NCBI GenBank assembly: GCA_002786915.1
Contig: PCUV01000077.1
Span: forward strand, 62,001-126,000
DNA: 64,000 bases
Origin: Comamonadaceae bacterium CG12_big_fil_rev_8_21_14_0_65_59_15
GTDB taxonomy: Bacteria; Pseudomonadota; Gammaproteobacteria; Burkholderiales; Burkholderiaceae_C
Direction of reading: 5' to 3'
Shown here: piece by piece, positions 37,051-46,407 of the stretch
Layout of the letters: every line of letters begins with the position of its first letter
How positions within the stretch are numbered: position 1 is the stretch's first letter
Made by a program: the position numbers and the translations under genes
Notes under the pieces: model-generated
Databases searched by the model: none
Seen by the model: the letters and a program-made list of their open reading frames with translations, nothing else
Told to the model about the DNA's origin: nothing

Positions 37051-37494
37051 ATGTATGAAAAGATTCTTGTTGCAACCGATGGTTCACCACTGTCCAAAAA
37101 AGCCGTCACCAGCGCCATCTCGCTGGCCGCACTGACAGGTGCGAGCCTGGTCGCGCTCAAGGTCGTGCCACGCTACCCGCAAAGTTACTTTGAAGGCGGG
37201 CTGGCATTGCAGGCGGCAGAGGTCGGCCGTATTGAGAAGCAATGGGCCGAAGAGGGCCAGTCGGTGGTCGATGAAGTCAAAAAAATGGCCGAGCTGCAAG
37301 GTGTCAAAACCCGCGCCCTCACGATCAAGTCCGACATCGTGTCAGATGCAGTCATCGCAGCGGCCAAGAAAAACAAATGTGACCTGATTGTGATGGCGTC
37401 GCATGGCCGCAGAGGTGTCAAACGCCTGCTTTTGGGTAGTGAAACCCAGCAGGTGCTGACGCATTCGCATATTCCGGTGCTGGTATTGCGCTAA
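37051..37494 (+). CDS. uspA: Universal stress protein UspA family, 147 aa
   Basis: The protein starts MYEKILVATDGSPLSKKAVT and ends with the nucleotide-binding pattern ASHGRRGVKRLLLGSETQQV and LTHSHIPVLVLR, as in ATP-binding Usp proteins. Such proteins help survival under stress and low energy. GAGGAG lies eight bases before the ATG. It is divergent from ccoI, and the 76-bp gap holds an imperfect FNR-like site (TTGATTTGGGTCAG, on the minus strand), so joint low-oxygen control is possible. The 3' end overlaps the end of the ligase gene by 4 bp. Confidence 0.93.
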   Translation: MYEKILVATDGSPLSKKAVTSAISLAALTGASLVALKVVPRYPQSYFEGGLALQAAEVGRIEKQWAEEGQSVVDEVKKMAELQGVKTRALTIKSDIVSDAVIAAAKKNKCDLIVMASHGRRGVKRLLLGSETQQVLTHSHIPVLVLR

Positions 37495-39017
37495 CGGCTG
37501 TACTGCTGGCGCAGCAGGTTTTTCTGCACTTTTCCCATCGCATTGCGCGGCAATTCCTGCAATACATAGCATTGCTTTGGAACCTTGTAATTGGCAACGC
37601 TGGCCTTGAGCTGGGCCAGGACTGCGGCGCCGTCCAGCACGACACCTGGTCGGGGAACCACCAGCGCCACGCCGACCTCGCCGAAATCCGGATCTGGCAC
37701 ACCAACCACAGCACTTTCCGCGACGCCGGGCAAATCGTTAATAAAGCTCTCAAGCTCGGCCGGATAGACGTTGTAACCACCACTGATGATCAGATCCTTG
37801 CTGCGTCCGACAATGGTTACATAGCCATCGGCTTCCTGTTTCCCGACGTCACCCGTCTTAAAGAAACCATCTGCGGTGAACTCCTGCGCCGTTTTTTCAG
37901 GCATGCGCCAGTAGCCAGCAAACACATTTGGGCCTTTCACCTGAATATCACCGATCTCGCCCGTTGGCACGGAATTCCCCTGGCCATCCACCACCCGAAG
38001 TTGTACACCGGGTAATGGTTGCCCCACGGTACCCCCGCGCCGCAGGCCAAGGTAGGGGTTGGACGTGAGCATGATGGTTTCGCTCATGCCGTAGCGCTCC
38101 AGAATGGTGTGCCCTGTGCGTTGCTGCCAGGCATTGAAGGTATCTGTCAGCAACGGCGCAGACCCTGAAATAAAAAGACGCATGTTCCGGCACGCAGCTC
38201 GGCCCAGCCCGGGTTCTGCCAACAGGCGAACGTACAAGGTGGGCACGCCCATGAACACGCTGGCGTCGGGCAGCCGGTGCAGCACCAGCTTGGGGTCAAA
38301 CCTGGCCAGCCAGATCATCTTGCTACCGTTGATCAGCGCACCATGACACGCCACAAACAAACCATGCACATGAAAAATGGGCAAGGCGTGAATCAGCACG
38401 TCGCCGCCCTGAGCCGGGCTGCGCCAGCCCCAATGGTCTTTAAGTACCAACGCGTTGCTGAGCATATTGCCGTGCGTCAGCATGGCCCCCTTGGAGCGCC
38501 CGGTGGTCCCACTGGTGTAGATGATGACCGCCACGTCTTCGGGTTGCTTTGGCACGCACGTCGGTTGATCCATCGCGCAGGCAGCACGTTCCAGCAAACT
38601 ACCGGTTCGGTCGTCGTTGAGGGTGAACACCCATTGCGTACCCGCCTGAAAAGCAAGTTTGCTGACCCAAGGGAAATTCTTTCCAGTACAGACCACCACT
38701 GCGGGCTCGGCGTCGCCGATAAAGTACGCCACTTCAGCGCTTTGGTAAGCAGTATTGAGCGGCAAAAACACATACCCGGCACGCAGGGTGGCCAAATAGA
38801 GCAGCAACGCCTCTACCGACTTGTCCACCTGTGCGGCGATGCGCGAGCCCTCGGGCAAATCGAGTGAGCGCAAAAAATTGGCCAACATGGCGCTGCCACG
38901 CTCCAGGTCGCACCAAGTGTAAAAAAGACCGGTGTCGGTTTCCACCGCAGTGGCGGACAAATCATCAGGAAAGGCGGCGCGTAACGCCGCATACAGATTT
39001 GAATCATTCTTTGTCAT
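37491..39017 (-). CDS. matB: Malonyl-CoA synthetase-like AMP-forming acyl-CoA ligase, 508 aa
   Basis: The ANL-family motifs are AVIIYTSGTTGRSKGAMLTH (phosphate loop), ERYGMSETIMLTSNPY, GDVGKQEADGYVTIVGRSKD and the catalytic lysine region PRNAMGKVQKNLLRQQY. Overall it follows MatB, which converts malonate, CoA and ATP to malonyl-CoA; the YGMSE and GRSKDLIISGGYNVYP blocks agree. No malonate transporter or decarboxylase gene lies beside it, so another short dicarboxylate substrate cannot be excluded. The enoyl-CoA hydratase gene is 32 bp upstream on the same strand. Confidence 0.82.
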   Translation of the reverse strand: MTKNDSNLYAALRAAFPDDLSATAVETDTGLFYTWCDLERGSAMLANFLRSLDLPEGSRIAAQVDKSVEALLLYLATLRAGYVFLPLNTAYQSAEVAYFIGDAEPAVVVCTGKNFPWVSKLAFQAGTQWVFTLNDDRTGSLLERAACAMDQPTCVPKQPEDVAVIIYTSGTTGRSKGAMLTHGNMLSNALVLKDHWGWRSPAQGGDVLIHALPIFHVHGLFVACHGALINGSKMIWLARFDPKLVLHRLPDASVFMGVPTLYVRLLAEPGLGRAACRNMRLFISGSAPLLTDTFNAWQQRTGHTILERYGMSETIMLTSNPYLGLRRGGTVGQPLPGVQLRVVDGQGNSVPTGEIGDIQVKGPNVFAGYWRMPEKTAQEFTADGFFKTGDVGKQEADGYVTIVGRSKDLIISGGYNVYPAELESFINDLPGVAESAVVGVPDPDFGEVGVALVVPRPGVVLDGAAVLAQLKASVANYKVPKQCYVLQELPRNAMGKVQKNLLRQQYSR

Positions 39018-39049
39018 GACAGTCCCCTCAGAAAAAATCCTTCAAAAAT

Positions 39050-39850
39050 TCAAAAATGTGCCGGACGCTTTTCCAGAAAGGCCCGGATGCCTTCACGGTG
39101 CTCCGCGCTGTCGGCGTAACAGTAGGCCTGATCCAGCAGTAGGGCCAACGGCGCGTCGACAGGGCTGTGGTTTGATTCAAACGCCGCGTGGTCGCTCAAG
39201 ACCCGCAGCGTCTGCTTGTTCAAGCGCGCCGCCTGCGGCGCCAGAGCGATCAGGCGCTGCAACGTCGCAGCAGTCACCGTCGCCAGGTCACCCTCTGGCA
39301 CCATCTGGCTCAAAAAGCCACGCGCGAGCATCTGTGGCGCACTGAATACCGCCGCTTCCAGCAGCATCTGACGCGCTGTGACCAAGCCCACTTCACGCCC
39401 CACCAAAGCCACTTCCCGCGGCGCCATGGGAAAGCCCAATTTGGCAATCGGTGCCCCAAAGCGGGCCGATTCCGCGCTCAGGCGGATGTCGCAGCAACTG
39501 GCAATTTCAACCCCTGCCCCCATGCAATGGCCCGCGATCTGAGCCACCATCGGGACATCGCACGCCAACATGGCCCGCAGCGCCCCCCACACGTCCACTT
39601 CGTGAAAGTCACGCAGGCTGGCTTGGTCAAAACGGAAACTGGCGTATTCCGAGATGTCGCCACCGGCGCAAAAATGGTCGCCTTGCCCGCGCACCAACAC
39701 GCAGCGCAGCGTAGTGTCGGTCTGGATTTTTTCAAAAATGCCACGCAACTCGCGCCACATGGCGCGACTCATGGCGTTGAAGCGCTTAGGATAGCTCAGT
39801 GTCACCTGCGCCACGCCGTCCTTGACTTCACAAACGATTCTGGCAACCAT
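39050..39850 (-). CDS. Enoyl-CoA hydratase/isomerase family protein, 266 aa
   Basis: The crotonase fold is evident: VTLSYPKRFNAMSRAMWREL, the oxyanion-hole segment VRGQGDHFCAGGDISEY, and IAGHCMGAGVEIASCCDIRL, with the second active-site region SARFGAPIAKLGFPMAPREV. Glu in ARFGAPI position is not clearly the hydratase glutamate, so the exact reaction is open. The gene lies upstream of the malonyl-CoA synthetase-like ligase with a 32-bp gap, so the pair probably acts on a CoA-bound organic acid. Confidence 0.85.
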   Translation of the reverse strand: MVARIVCEVKDGVAQVTLSYPKRFNAMSRAMWRELRGIFEKIQTDTTLRCVLVRGQGDHFCAGGDISEYASFRFDQASLRDFHEVDVWGALRAMLACDVPMVAQIAGHCMGAGVEIASCCDIRLSAESARFGAPIAKLGFPMAPREVALVGREVGLVTARQMLLEAAVFSAPQMLARGFLSQMVPEGDLATVTAATLQRLIALAPQAARLNKQTLRVLSDHAAFESNHSPVDAPLALLLDQAYCYADSAEHREGIRAFLEKRPAHF

Positions 39851-39852
39851 TT

Positions 39853-39900
39853 TTACTATTAATAAAAAAGCTACTCACGCATTGCAGACTAGGGCTAGAA
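39853..39900. repeat. Comamonadaceae-type dispersed repeat, copy 8
   Basis: TACTATTAATAAAAAAGCTA, then CTCACGCATTGCAGACTAGG and GCTAGAA. Fills most of the gap between lgt and the enoyl-CoA hydratase gene. Confidence 0.6.
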
Positions 39901-39906
39901 GGCAAT

Positions 39907-40722
39907 TTAACACTTAATGTTGTCCGACTTGCTGCAGCGCCACCACAACCACGCGCCGCCCACCACCATGGGCACGCACAACCACTGCCCCATGCTCATG
40001 CCCAGGCTCAGCAACCCTAGGTGTGCGTCGGGTTCACGGAAAAATTCCGCCGTAAATCGCAGCACCCCGTAGCCCATCAAGAACAGGGCCGACACCTGAC
40101 CGGGCCTGCGGGGGCGGCGGGCAAACCACCACAACACCACAAACAAGAGCAGCCCCTCACCCAGAAACTGGTAGAGCTGCGACGGATGGCGCGGCAGATC
40201 CCCCGCGCCCCTGAAGACCATGCCCCAAGGCAGGTCAGCACTGGCCACGCGCCCCCACAACTCACCGTTGATAAAGTTCCCCACCCGCCCCATGGCCAAA
40301 CCGGTTGGCACACATGGCGCGACAAAATCAGCCACCTGTAACAGTGGTTTTTTACGCGACCAGGCGTACCACACCTCGGCCAGAACCACGCCGATCAGCC
40401 CGCCATGAAAGCTCATGCCGCCCTGCCACACGGCAAACACCTCCAGCGGGTGCGCCGCGTAATAGCCCGGCTTGTAAAACAGGCAGTAGCCAATGCGTCC
40501 ACCCAAAATCACACCCATCACGCCCAGAAACAAAATGTCTTCCACGTCTCGCGGGCTCCAGGCTTGCGGACCATTGATCGAGGCAAACGGCTCATGGCGC
40601 AGGCGCAGGCGCGCCAGCCAGAAAAACAGACCAAACGCTGCCAGGTACGTCAGGCCGTACCAGTGCACGGCCAGCGGCCCCAGGTGGATCGCCACCGGGT
40701 CGATTTGCGGATGCAGCAGCAT
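39907..40722 (-). CDS. lgt: Prolipoprotein diacylglyceryl transferase, 271 aa
   Basis: The inner-membrane enzyme transfers diacylglycerol to the lipobox cysteine of prolipoproteins. Seven helices are seen, with [20 protein letters not shown], the essential His106 in [11 protein letters not shown], and the signature [18 protein letters not shown] (Arg146, Asn149, Asn152). Length is typical. It starts one base from the ilvD stop (overlap at 40722), so the two form an operon. Active on the lipoproteins in this window such as the efflux adaptor. Confidence 0.96.
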   Translation of the reverse strand: MLLHPQIDPVAIHLGPLAVHWYGLTYLAAFGLFFWLARLRLRHEPFASINGPQAWSPRDVEDILFLGVMGVILGGRIGYCLFYKPGYYAAHPLEVFAVWQGGMSFHGGLIGVVLAEVWYAWSRKKPLLQVADFVAPCVPTGLAMGRVGNFINGELWGRVASADLPWGMVFRGAGDLPRHPSQLYQFLGEGLLLFVVLWWFARRPRRPGQVSALFLMGYGVLRFTAEFFREPDAHLGLLSLGMSMGQWLCVPMVVGGAWLWWRCSKSDNIKC

Positions 40723-42581
40723 CAGTCTTCGAGCAGCGAAAGGTCGCGCACCGCGCCCTTGTCGGCCGACATCACCAGCTTGGCGTAGGCCTTGAGCGCA
40801 GCCGAGACCTTGCGCGGGCGCGGCTGGGCAGGCTTCCAGCCCAGCGCATTCTGATCAGCGCGCCGACGCGCCAATTCGTCATCGCTCACCAGCACATCAA
40901 TGCGCCGGTTCGGGATGTCGATACGAATGCGGTCGCCGCTGCGCACCAAGCCGATGGCGCCGCCCGCTGCCGCTTCGGGCGAGCAGTGGCCAATCGACAG
41001 GCCCGAAGTGCCGCCCGAAAACCGCCCGTCGGTCAGCAGCGCGCAGGCCTTGCCCAGCCCCTTGCTCTTGATGTAGCTGGTGGGATAAAGCATCTCTTGC
41101 ATGCCCGGGCCGCCCTTGGGGCCTTCGTAACGCACGATAACCACGTCGCCCGCCTTGACCTGGTCGTCCAGGATGTGCGCCACGGCTTCGTCCTGCGATT
41201 CAGTCACGTGCGCCGGACCTTCAAACACCAGCAGGCTGTCATCCACGCCGGCTGTTTTAACCACGCAGCCGTCTTGCGCAATGTTGCCGTACAGCACGGC
41301 CAGACCGCCTTGTTGAGAGAACGCATGCGCGGCGTCGCGGATGCAACCCGCTACGCGGTCCAGGTCCAAACTGGGCCAGCGCACGCTTTGCGAAAAAGCC
41401 ACCTGCGTGGGCACGCCGCCAGCCGCCGCGCGGTAAAAGGTTTGCACCGCCTCGGACGGGTTTTGCGCAATGTCCCACTGCGCCAACGCGTCAGCCAGGG
41501 TCGGGGCGTGCACCGTGGGCACGTCGGTGTGCAGTTTGCCGGCACGTGCCAGCTCGCCCAGTATGGCCATGATGCCGCCGGCGCGGTGCACGTCTTCCAA
41601 GTGGTATTTGTCGGTGTTGGGCGCCACCTTGCACAGCTGTGGCACCTGGCGCGACAGGCGGTCGATGTCGGCCATGGTGAAGTCAATGCCCGCCTCTTGC
41701 GCCACCGCCAGCAGGTGCAGGATGGTGTTGGTCGAGCCGCCCATGGCGATGTCGAGCATCATCGCGTTCTCAAAGGCCTTGACGCCCACCGAACGCGGCA
41801 GCACGCGCTCGTCGCCCTGACCGTAGTAGCGTTGGCACAGTTCCACAATCAAATGCCCGGCGCGTTTGAACAGTTGCTCACGGTCAGCGTGCGTAGCCAC
41901 CACCGAGCCATTGCCCGGCAGCGACAGGCCCAGCGCTTCGGTCAGGCAGTTCATCGAGTTGGCGGTAAACATGCCCGAACACGACCCGCACGTGGGGCAA
42001 GCGCTGCGCTCGACTGCCGCCACGGTTTCGTCACTTTGGGTGCTGTCGGCGGCCATGACCATGGCGTCGATCAGATCGAGCTTTTTGAACTGAATCGTGG
42101 CCTGGCCGGGCAACTTGAGCTGCGCCTTGCCGGCTTCCATCGGGCCGCCCGAAACGAAAATGGCCGGAATGTTCAGCCGCATGGCCGCCATCAGCATGCC
42201 GGGTGTGATCTTGTCGCAGTTGCTGATGCACACCAACGCGTCGGCGCAGTGTGCGTTGGCCATGTATTCCACACTGTCGGCAATGATGTCGCGACTGGGC
42301 AGGCTGTACAGCATGCCGTCGTGCCCCATGGCAATGCCGTCGTCCACCGCTATGGTGTTGAACTCTTTGGCCACACCACCGGCGGCTTCAATTTCGCGCG
42401 CCACCAGTTGGCCCAAGTCTTTGAGGTGCACATGGCCCGGAACAAACTGGGTGAACGAATTGACCACAGCCACGATGGGCTTGTCAAAATCGCCGTCTTT
42501 CATGCCGGTGGCACGCCACAAGGCGCGGGCACCCGCCATGTTGCGACCGGCGGTGGTAGTGTGGGAGCGATAAACAGGCAT
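40722..42581 (-). CDS. ilvD: Dihydroxy-acid dehydratase, 619 aa
   Basis: The iron-sulfur enzyme dehydrates dihydroxy acids in valine, isoleucine and pantothenate synthesis. It begins [20 protein letters not shown], with conserved cysteines in [15 protein letters not shown] and [16 protein letters not shown], and the C-terminal [21 protein letters not shown] choose the ATG at 42581, the family start; four extra codons are open upstream. It belongs to the 616-620-aa E. coli-type branch. lgt follows with overlap. The region also has a long antisense open frame, which I regard as a shadow of codon bias. Confidence 0.97.
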   Translation of the reverse strand: MPVYRSHTTTAGRNMAGARALWRATGMKDGDFDKPIVAVVNSFTQFVPGHVHLKDLGQLVAREIEAAGGVAKEFNTIAVDDGIAMGHDGMLYSLPSRDIIADSVEYMANAHCADALVCISNCDKITPGMLMAAMRLNIPAIFVSGGPMEAGKAQLKLPGQATIQFKKLDLIDAMVMAADSTQSDETVAAVERSACPTCGSCSGMFTANSMNCLTEALGLSLPGNGSVVATHADREQLFKRAGHLIVELCQRYYGQGDERVLPRSVGVKAFENAMMLDIAMGGSTNTILHLLAVAQEAGIDFTMADIDRLSRQVPQLCKVAPNTDKYHLEDVHRAGGIMAILGELARAGKLHTDVPTVHAPTLADALAQWDIAQNPSEAVQTFYRAAAGGVPTQVAFSQSVRWPSLDLDRVAGCIRDAAHAFSQQGGLAVLYGNIAQDGCVVKTAGVDDSLLVFEGPAHVTESQDEAVAHILDDQVKAGDVVIVRYEGPKGGPGMQEMLYPTSYIKSKGLGKACALLTDGRFSGGTSGLSIGHCSPEAAAGGAIGLVRSGDRIRIDIPNRRIDVLVSDDELARRRADQNALGWKPAQPRPRKVSAALKAYAKLVMSADKGAVRDLSLLED

Positions 42582-42679
42582 GGCAATTTCCAAAAAAACG
42601 ATACGGCGACAGGGTCGGGGGAAAGATTATGTCCTAGCGATCCTCTGCATCCACCTTGCAAGAGTGAAGTAGCGCAGCG

Positions 42680-42931
42680 CTAGCGCTTTTTGCCACTGTC
42701 ATGGTAGTTGGCGTCCAGCGCCTGCTTGGTGCGCTCGCGGCGTTGGTCGCGCCGCTTGTCTTCACGCTCCATCGCTTTACGCTTGGTGTAACCCGAATAG
42801 TCAGCCCAGGTCCACCAAACCACCGCCAGTAAAAAGGGCACAAACACCAACCACCAGGACCACTGCGCCACCGGCCCCAGCGCCAGATATTTCATCCCTA
42901 GCAACAACAGCCCAAGAACCAATAGATACAT
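42680..42931 (-). CDS. Small Trp-rich membrane protein (TIGR04438 type), 83 aa
   Basis: It opens MYLLVLGLLLLGMKYLALGP, then VAQWSWWLVFVPFLLAVVWW with many tryptophans and two short membrane helices, and ends in a strongly charged tail (KRKAMEREDKRRDQRRERTK). This matches the small Trp-rich proteins found in Burkholderiales, of unknown role. The start at 42931 fits this family; the frame is open 15 codons further upstream. It stands between ilvD and the cytochrome c gene. Confidence 0.8.
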   Translation of the reverse strand: MYLLVLGLLLLGMKYLALGPVAQWSWWLVFVPFLLAVVWWTWADYSGYTKRKAMEREDKRRDQRRERTKQALDANYHDSGKKR

Positions 42932-43012
42932 AACAAGGTCTCCAATCAGGCAGGCATCATAATCGCAGCGAGTCACGGTGTCACACCCGCACTCGCACCA
43001 CGGATGGAACCA

Positions 43013-43040
43013 TTGAATGTCAACCTCGCCAACTAGAATC
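43013..43040 (+). promoter_or_regulatory. Possible promoter of the cytochrome c gene
   Basis: TTGAAT (43013-43018) and TAGAAT (43035-43040) are 16 bases apart and lie about 40 bases upstream of the ATG at 43079. Confidence 0.5.
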
Positions 43041-43078
43041 GCGTTAAGGCTTTACGAACTTCTATTAAGGAACTGGTC

Positions 43079-43381
43079 ATGAGAAAGTTGCTCCTTCCCT
43101 TGCTGCTCTTGTCTGTCGTGACGATGCCCGCCCTGGCCGATGAAGCCCTGGCCAAAAAGAAAAACTGCCTAGCCTGCCATGCCATCAACAAAAAAGTGGT
43201 CGGCCCTGCCTACAAAGACGTTGCCGCCAAGTACGCCGGGCAAAACGTGGTAGCTAAGCTTTCCACCAAAGTCATGAAAGGCGGCTCAGGCACTTGGGGT
43301 GCCATTCCCATGCCGGCTAACCCACAGGTAACGCAGGCTGAGGCAGAAACGCTGGTCAAGTGGGTGCTGTCGCTGAAATAG
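43079..43381 (+). CDS. Periplasmic class I cytochrome c (c551-like), 100 aa
   Basis: A signal peptide (MRKLLLPLLLLSVVTMPALA) is followed by the heme site CLACH and a short class I cytochrome fold with VVGPAYKDVAAKYAGQ and the methionine ligand in IPMPANPQVTQAEAETLVKW. It should ferry electrons in the periplasm, plausibly from the bc1 complex to the cbb3 oxidase encoded 9 kb away. A strong terminator follows at 43420-43450. Length (about 80 aa mature) is typical of c551/c552. Confidence 0.93.
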   Translation: MRKLLLPLLLLSVVTMPALADEALAKKKNCLACHAINKKVVGPAYKDVAAKYAGQNVVAKLSTKVMKGGSGTWGAIPMPANPQVTQAEAETLVKWVLSLK

Positions 43382-43419
43382 CCTGTTCGACCAAGATAGC
43401 GCTCTTTAAGCGCATCAAC

Positions 43420-43450
43420 AAAAAAGCCCGGTACTGCCGGACTTTTTTTT
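43420..43450 (+). terminator. Rho-independent terminator after the cytochrome c gene
   Basis: AAAAAAGCCCGG, a short loop and CCGGACTTTTTTTT form a stem ending in a T-run. A second repeat copy follows immediately. Confidence 0.85.
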
Positions 43451-43452
43451 GA

Positions 43453-43502
43453 TAAAAATAGCCGCTAGAAATTGTCAAACAAGCACCAGCAGCTATTTTT
43501 TT
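43453..43502. repeat. Comamonadaceae-type dispersed repeat, copy 9
   Basis: TAAAAATAGCCGCTAGAAAT, then TGTCAAACAAGCACCAGCAG and CTATTTTT. Intergenic between the cytochrome c gene and acs. Confidence 0.6.
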
Positions 43503-43514
43503 AAACACTACCAA

Positions 43515-45512
43515 TCAGTAGGTTTGACCCAACTGGTTCAAAATGGCCGGGTTTTCCAGCGTCGAGGTGTCCTGGGTGATGTTTTCACCCTTGGCCAACG
43601 AACGCAGCAGGCGCCGCATGATCTTGCCAGAGCGCGTCTTGGGCAGGTTCTCACCAAAGCGGATGTCCTTGGGCTTGGCGATCGGGCCGATTTCTTTGGC
43701 CACCCAGTCACGCAGATCTTTGGCAATCTGTTTGGCTTCGTCGCCCATCGGCACGGCGCGCTTGAGCACCACAAACGCCACGATGGCCTCACCGGTCAGA
43801 TCATCGGGGCGGCCCACCACGGCGGCTTCAGCGACCAGGTCGGTCTTGGCCACCAACGCTGATTCAATTTCCATCGTGCCCATGCGGTGGCCCGACACGT
43901 TCAGCACGTCGTCAATACGGCCGGTAATGCGGAAATAACCGCGGTCAGCACTGCGCACGGCACCGTCACCGGCCAGATAATACTTGCCACCCAGCTCAGC
44001 GGGGTAGTAACCAGTTTTAAAGCGTTCCGGATCACCCCACACGGTGCGAATCATCGACGGCCAGGGACGTTTCACCACCAGCAAACCACCCGCACCATTG
44101 GGTACATCATGTCCCGCTTCATCCACGATGGCGGCCATGATGCCCGGCAGCGGCAAGGTGCACGAACCCGGCACCAGCGGCGTAGCCCCCGGCAGCGGCG
44201 TGATCATGTGACCGCCCGATTCGGTTTGCCAGAAGGTATCGACAATCGGGCATTTTTCATGACCGATGTGCTTGTAGTACCACATCCAGGCTTCGGGGTT
44301 GATGGGCTCGCCCACCGTGCCCAGAATGCGCAGGCTTGACAGGTCGGAGCGGTCCGGGTGCACCTTGGGATCGGTTTCAGCCGACTTGATCAGGGCCCGG
44401 ATGGCGGTGGGTGCGGTGTAGAAAACGCTGCACTTGTGGCGCTCGATCATTTGCCAGAAACGTCCCGCGTTGGGGTAAGTCGGGATGCCTTCAAAAATGA
44501 TTTCGGTGGCACCGGCGGCCAGCGGGCCGTAAGCCACGTACGAGTGACCGGTAATCCAGCCGATGTCGGCCGTACACCAGAACACATCGGTCGGTTTGAT
44601 GTCAAACGTCCATTCCATGGTCAGCTTGGCCCACAGCAAAAAGCCGCCGGTGGAATGCTGCACACCCTTGGGCTTGCCGGTGGAACCCGACGTAAACAAG
44701 ATGAACAGAGGATGCTCGGCACCCACCATGACCGGTGCACAGGTGGTACCTTGACCTGCCAGGGCTTCAGTGAAAGTCACGTCACGCCCGGCCACCATGT
44801 TGCATTTGGAGGGCGTGCGCTCAAACACAAACACGGTCTTGACAGTTTCGCAGCCACCCAGGCCCAGACCCTCATCAACAATGGCTTTCAGGGGGAGTTC
44901 TTTGCCGCCGCGCAACTGGAAGTTGGCCGTCACCACCGCCACCGCGCCGGCATCCATGATGCGGTCTTGCAGCGCCTTGGCGGAGAAACCACCAAACACC
45001 ACGCTGTGAATGGCACCAATACGGGCGCAGGCCTGCATCGCCACCACGCCTTCCACGCCCATGGGCATGTAAATCAAAACACGGTCACCTTTTTGAATGC
45101 CATGCGCCTTCAGGGCATTGGCAAACTGGCAAACCTTGGCCAACAGTTCCTTGTAGGTTGTTTTGGTGACTTCACCGCCGTCGGCTTCAAAAATCACCGC
45201 CACCTTGTTCTCGGTGGGCGTGCCCATGTGCTTGTCAAGGCAGTTGGCAGAGGCGTTGAGTTCACCGTCTTCAAACCACTTGTAAAACGGCGCATTCGAT
45301 TCGTCGAGTGTTTTGGTAAAGGGCTTGCTCCAGACCACGTTTTCACGTGCCAGGCGGGCCCAGAAGCCCTCAAAATCTTTTTCAGCTTCAGCGCACAGGG
45401 CGTTGTAGCCCTCCATACCCTGGATGCGTGCGGCTTTGACGGTGGCCTCGCTGGGCGGGAAAACCCGGTTCTCGACCAGGATGGATTCAACTGCGGTTGT
45501 GGGTGTGCTCAC
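43515..45512 (-). CDS. acs: Acetyl-CoA synthetase, 665 aa
   Basis: The enzyme makes acetyl-CoA from acetate, CoA and ATP. Motifs are [20 protein letters not shown] (P-loop), [40 protein letters not shown], and the C-terminal [14 protein letters not shown] with the lysine subject to acetylation control. Length and the [20 protein letters not shown] block are typical of Acs. Transcribed leftward on its own; the UPF0114 gene is divergent. Together with the malonyl-CoA-type ligase it suggests use of small organic acids. Confidence 0.97.
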   Translation of the reverse strand: MSTPTTAVESILVENRVFPPSEATVKAARIQGMEGYNALCAEAEKDFEGFWARLARENVVWSKPFTKTLDESNAPFYKWFEDGELNASANCLDKHMGTPTENKVAVIFEADGGEVTKTTYKELLAKVCQFANALKAHGIQKGDRVLIYMPMGVEGVVAMQACARIGAIHSVVFGGFSAKALQDRIMDAGAVAVVTANFQLRGGKELPLKAIVDEGLGLGGCETVKTVFVFERTPSKCNMVAGRDVTFTEALAGQGTTCAPVMVGAEHPLFILFTSGSTGKPKGVQHSTGGFLLWAKLTMEWTFDIKPTDVFWCTADIGWITGHSYVAYGPLAAGATEIIFEGIPTYPNAGRFWQMIERHKCSVFYTAPTAIRALIKSAETDPKVHPDRSDLSSLRILGTVGEPINPEAWMWYYKHIGHEKCPIVDTFWQTESGGHMITPLPGATPLVPGSCTLPLPGIMAAIVDEAGHDVPNGAGGLLVVKRPWPSMIRTVWGDPERFKTGYYPAELGGKYYLAGDGAVRSADRGYFRITGRIDDVLNVSGHRMGTMEIESALVAKTDLVAEAAVVGRPDDLTGEAIVAFVVLKRAVPMGDEAKQIAKDLRDWVAKEIGPIAKPKDIRFGENLPKTRSGKIMRRLLRSLAKGENITQDTSTLENPAILNQLGQTY

Positions 45513-45655
45513 GGATAAGTCTCCTCTAGTTAAACGAAAAAACGCTCGCTAATGTCATGGCTTGCACTTACAGGCCACTGACTGCCGGGTTGGCGGGGCT
45601 CAGGCGCATGGTAGCGCGATAAACTCGCGGCCCCACGTAGCATTTACCCGTCCAC

Positions 45656-46258
45656 ATGTCCCATCCCTTGCCCGAAAAAAGTCCCGTCCTGCGCCCCATC
45701 CCGCGTCTGATTTTTGCCAGCCGCTGGCTGCAACTGCCGCTGTACCTGGGGCTGATTGCCGCGCAGGCCGTGTATGTGTATCACTTTTTGGTCGAGTTGT
45801 TGCACCTGCTGGAGGCGGCTTTCGGCAGCCAGGCGGCGCTGGCCGCGCTGATCGATAGCATTGGCTACAAGACCGACGTGCAGATCACCCACCTGAACGA
45901 AACTGTCATCATGCTGGTGCTGCTGGCGCTGATTGACGTGGTGATGATCTCCAACCTGCTGATCATGGTGATTGTGGGCGGCTATGAGACCTTTGTTTCG
46001 CGCATAAATTTGGAGGGCCACCCGGACCAGCCCGAATGGCTCGACCATGTCAACGCCTCGGTGCTGAAAGTCAAGTTGGCGATGTCGATCATCGGCATCA
46101 GCTCCATCCACCTGCTCAAGACCTTTATCAACGCTGCCAATTACAGCGACAAGGTGCTGATTGCGCAGACCGTGATTCACATCACCTTCCTGCTCTCGGC
46201 CATGGCCATTGCCTACACCGACAAGCTGATGGCGCACAACGTGTCTCCATCCCATTGA
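45656..46258 (+). CDS. yqhA: UPF0114 (YqhA) family membrane protein, 200 aa
   Basis: Four membrane helices are seen (LPLYLGLIAAQAVYVYHFLV; ETVIMLVLLALIDVVMISNL; MVIVGGYETFV region; TVIHITFLLSAMAIAYTD). The block ALIDVVMISNLLIMVIVGGY and the later VKLAMSIIGISSIHLLKTFI identify the UPF0114/TIGR00645 family, whose function is unknown. It is divergent from acs and 149 bp before the repeat protein gene. Length is slightly above the usual 165-190 aa because of the N-terminal tail. Confidence 0.88.
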   Translation: MSHPLPEKSPVLRPIPRLIFASRWLQLPLYLGLIAAQAVYVYHFLVELLHLLEAAFGSQAALAALIDSIGYKTDVQITHLNETVIMLVLLALIDVVMISNLLIMVIVGGYETFVSRINLEGHPDQPEWLDHVNASVLKVKLAMSIIGISSIHLLKTFINAANYSDKVLIAQTVIHITFLLSAMAIAYTDKLMAHNVSPSH

Positions 46259-46407
46259 TGTCTTGACGGTCGCAATGAGAGCGGTCTGAGCGGCTCACCC
46301 TGCCTCGGCTGCGCTGCTCTGTGGCGGGTTCGTGATGCAAACCCCGGCAATTTTTGATATTCTCCTGAATATGAACTTGTGACATCAACACTGCCGGAGG
46401 ACTACCC

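Noticed and set aside
40986..42683. Open frame of 565 codons antisense to ilvD
   Set aside because: It lies wholly over a clear ilvD and is His/Arg/Gln-rich with no family; high-GC codon bias produces such antisense frames.
44358..45518. Open frame of 386 codons antisense to acs
   Set aside because: Shadow of acs in a GC-rich genome; no domain and no ribosome site.
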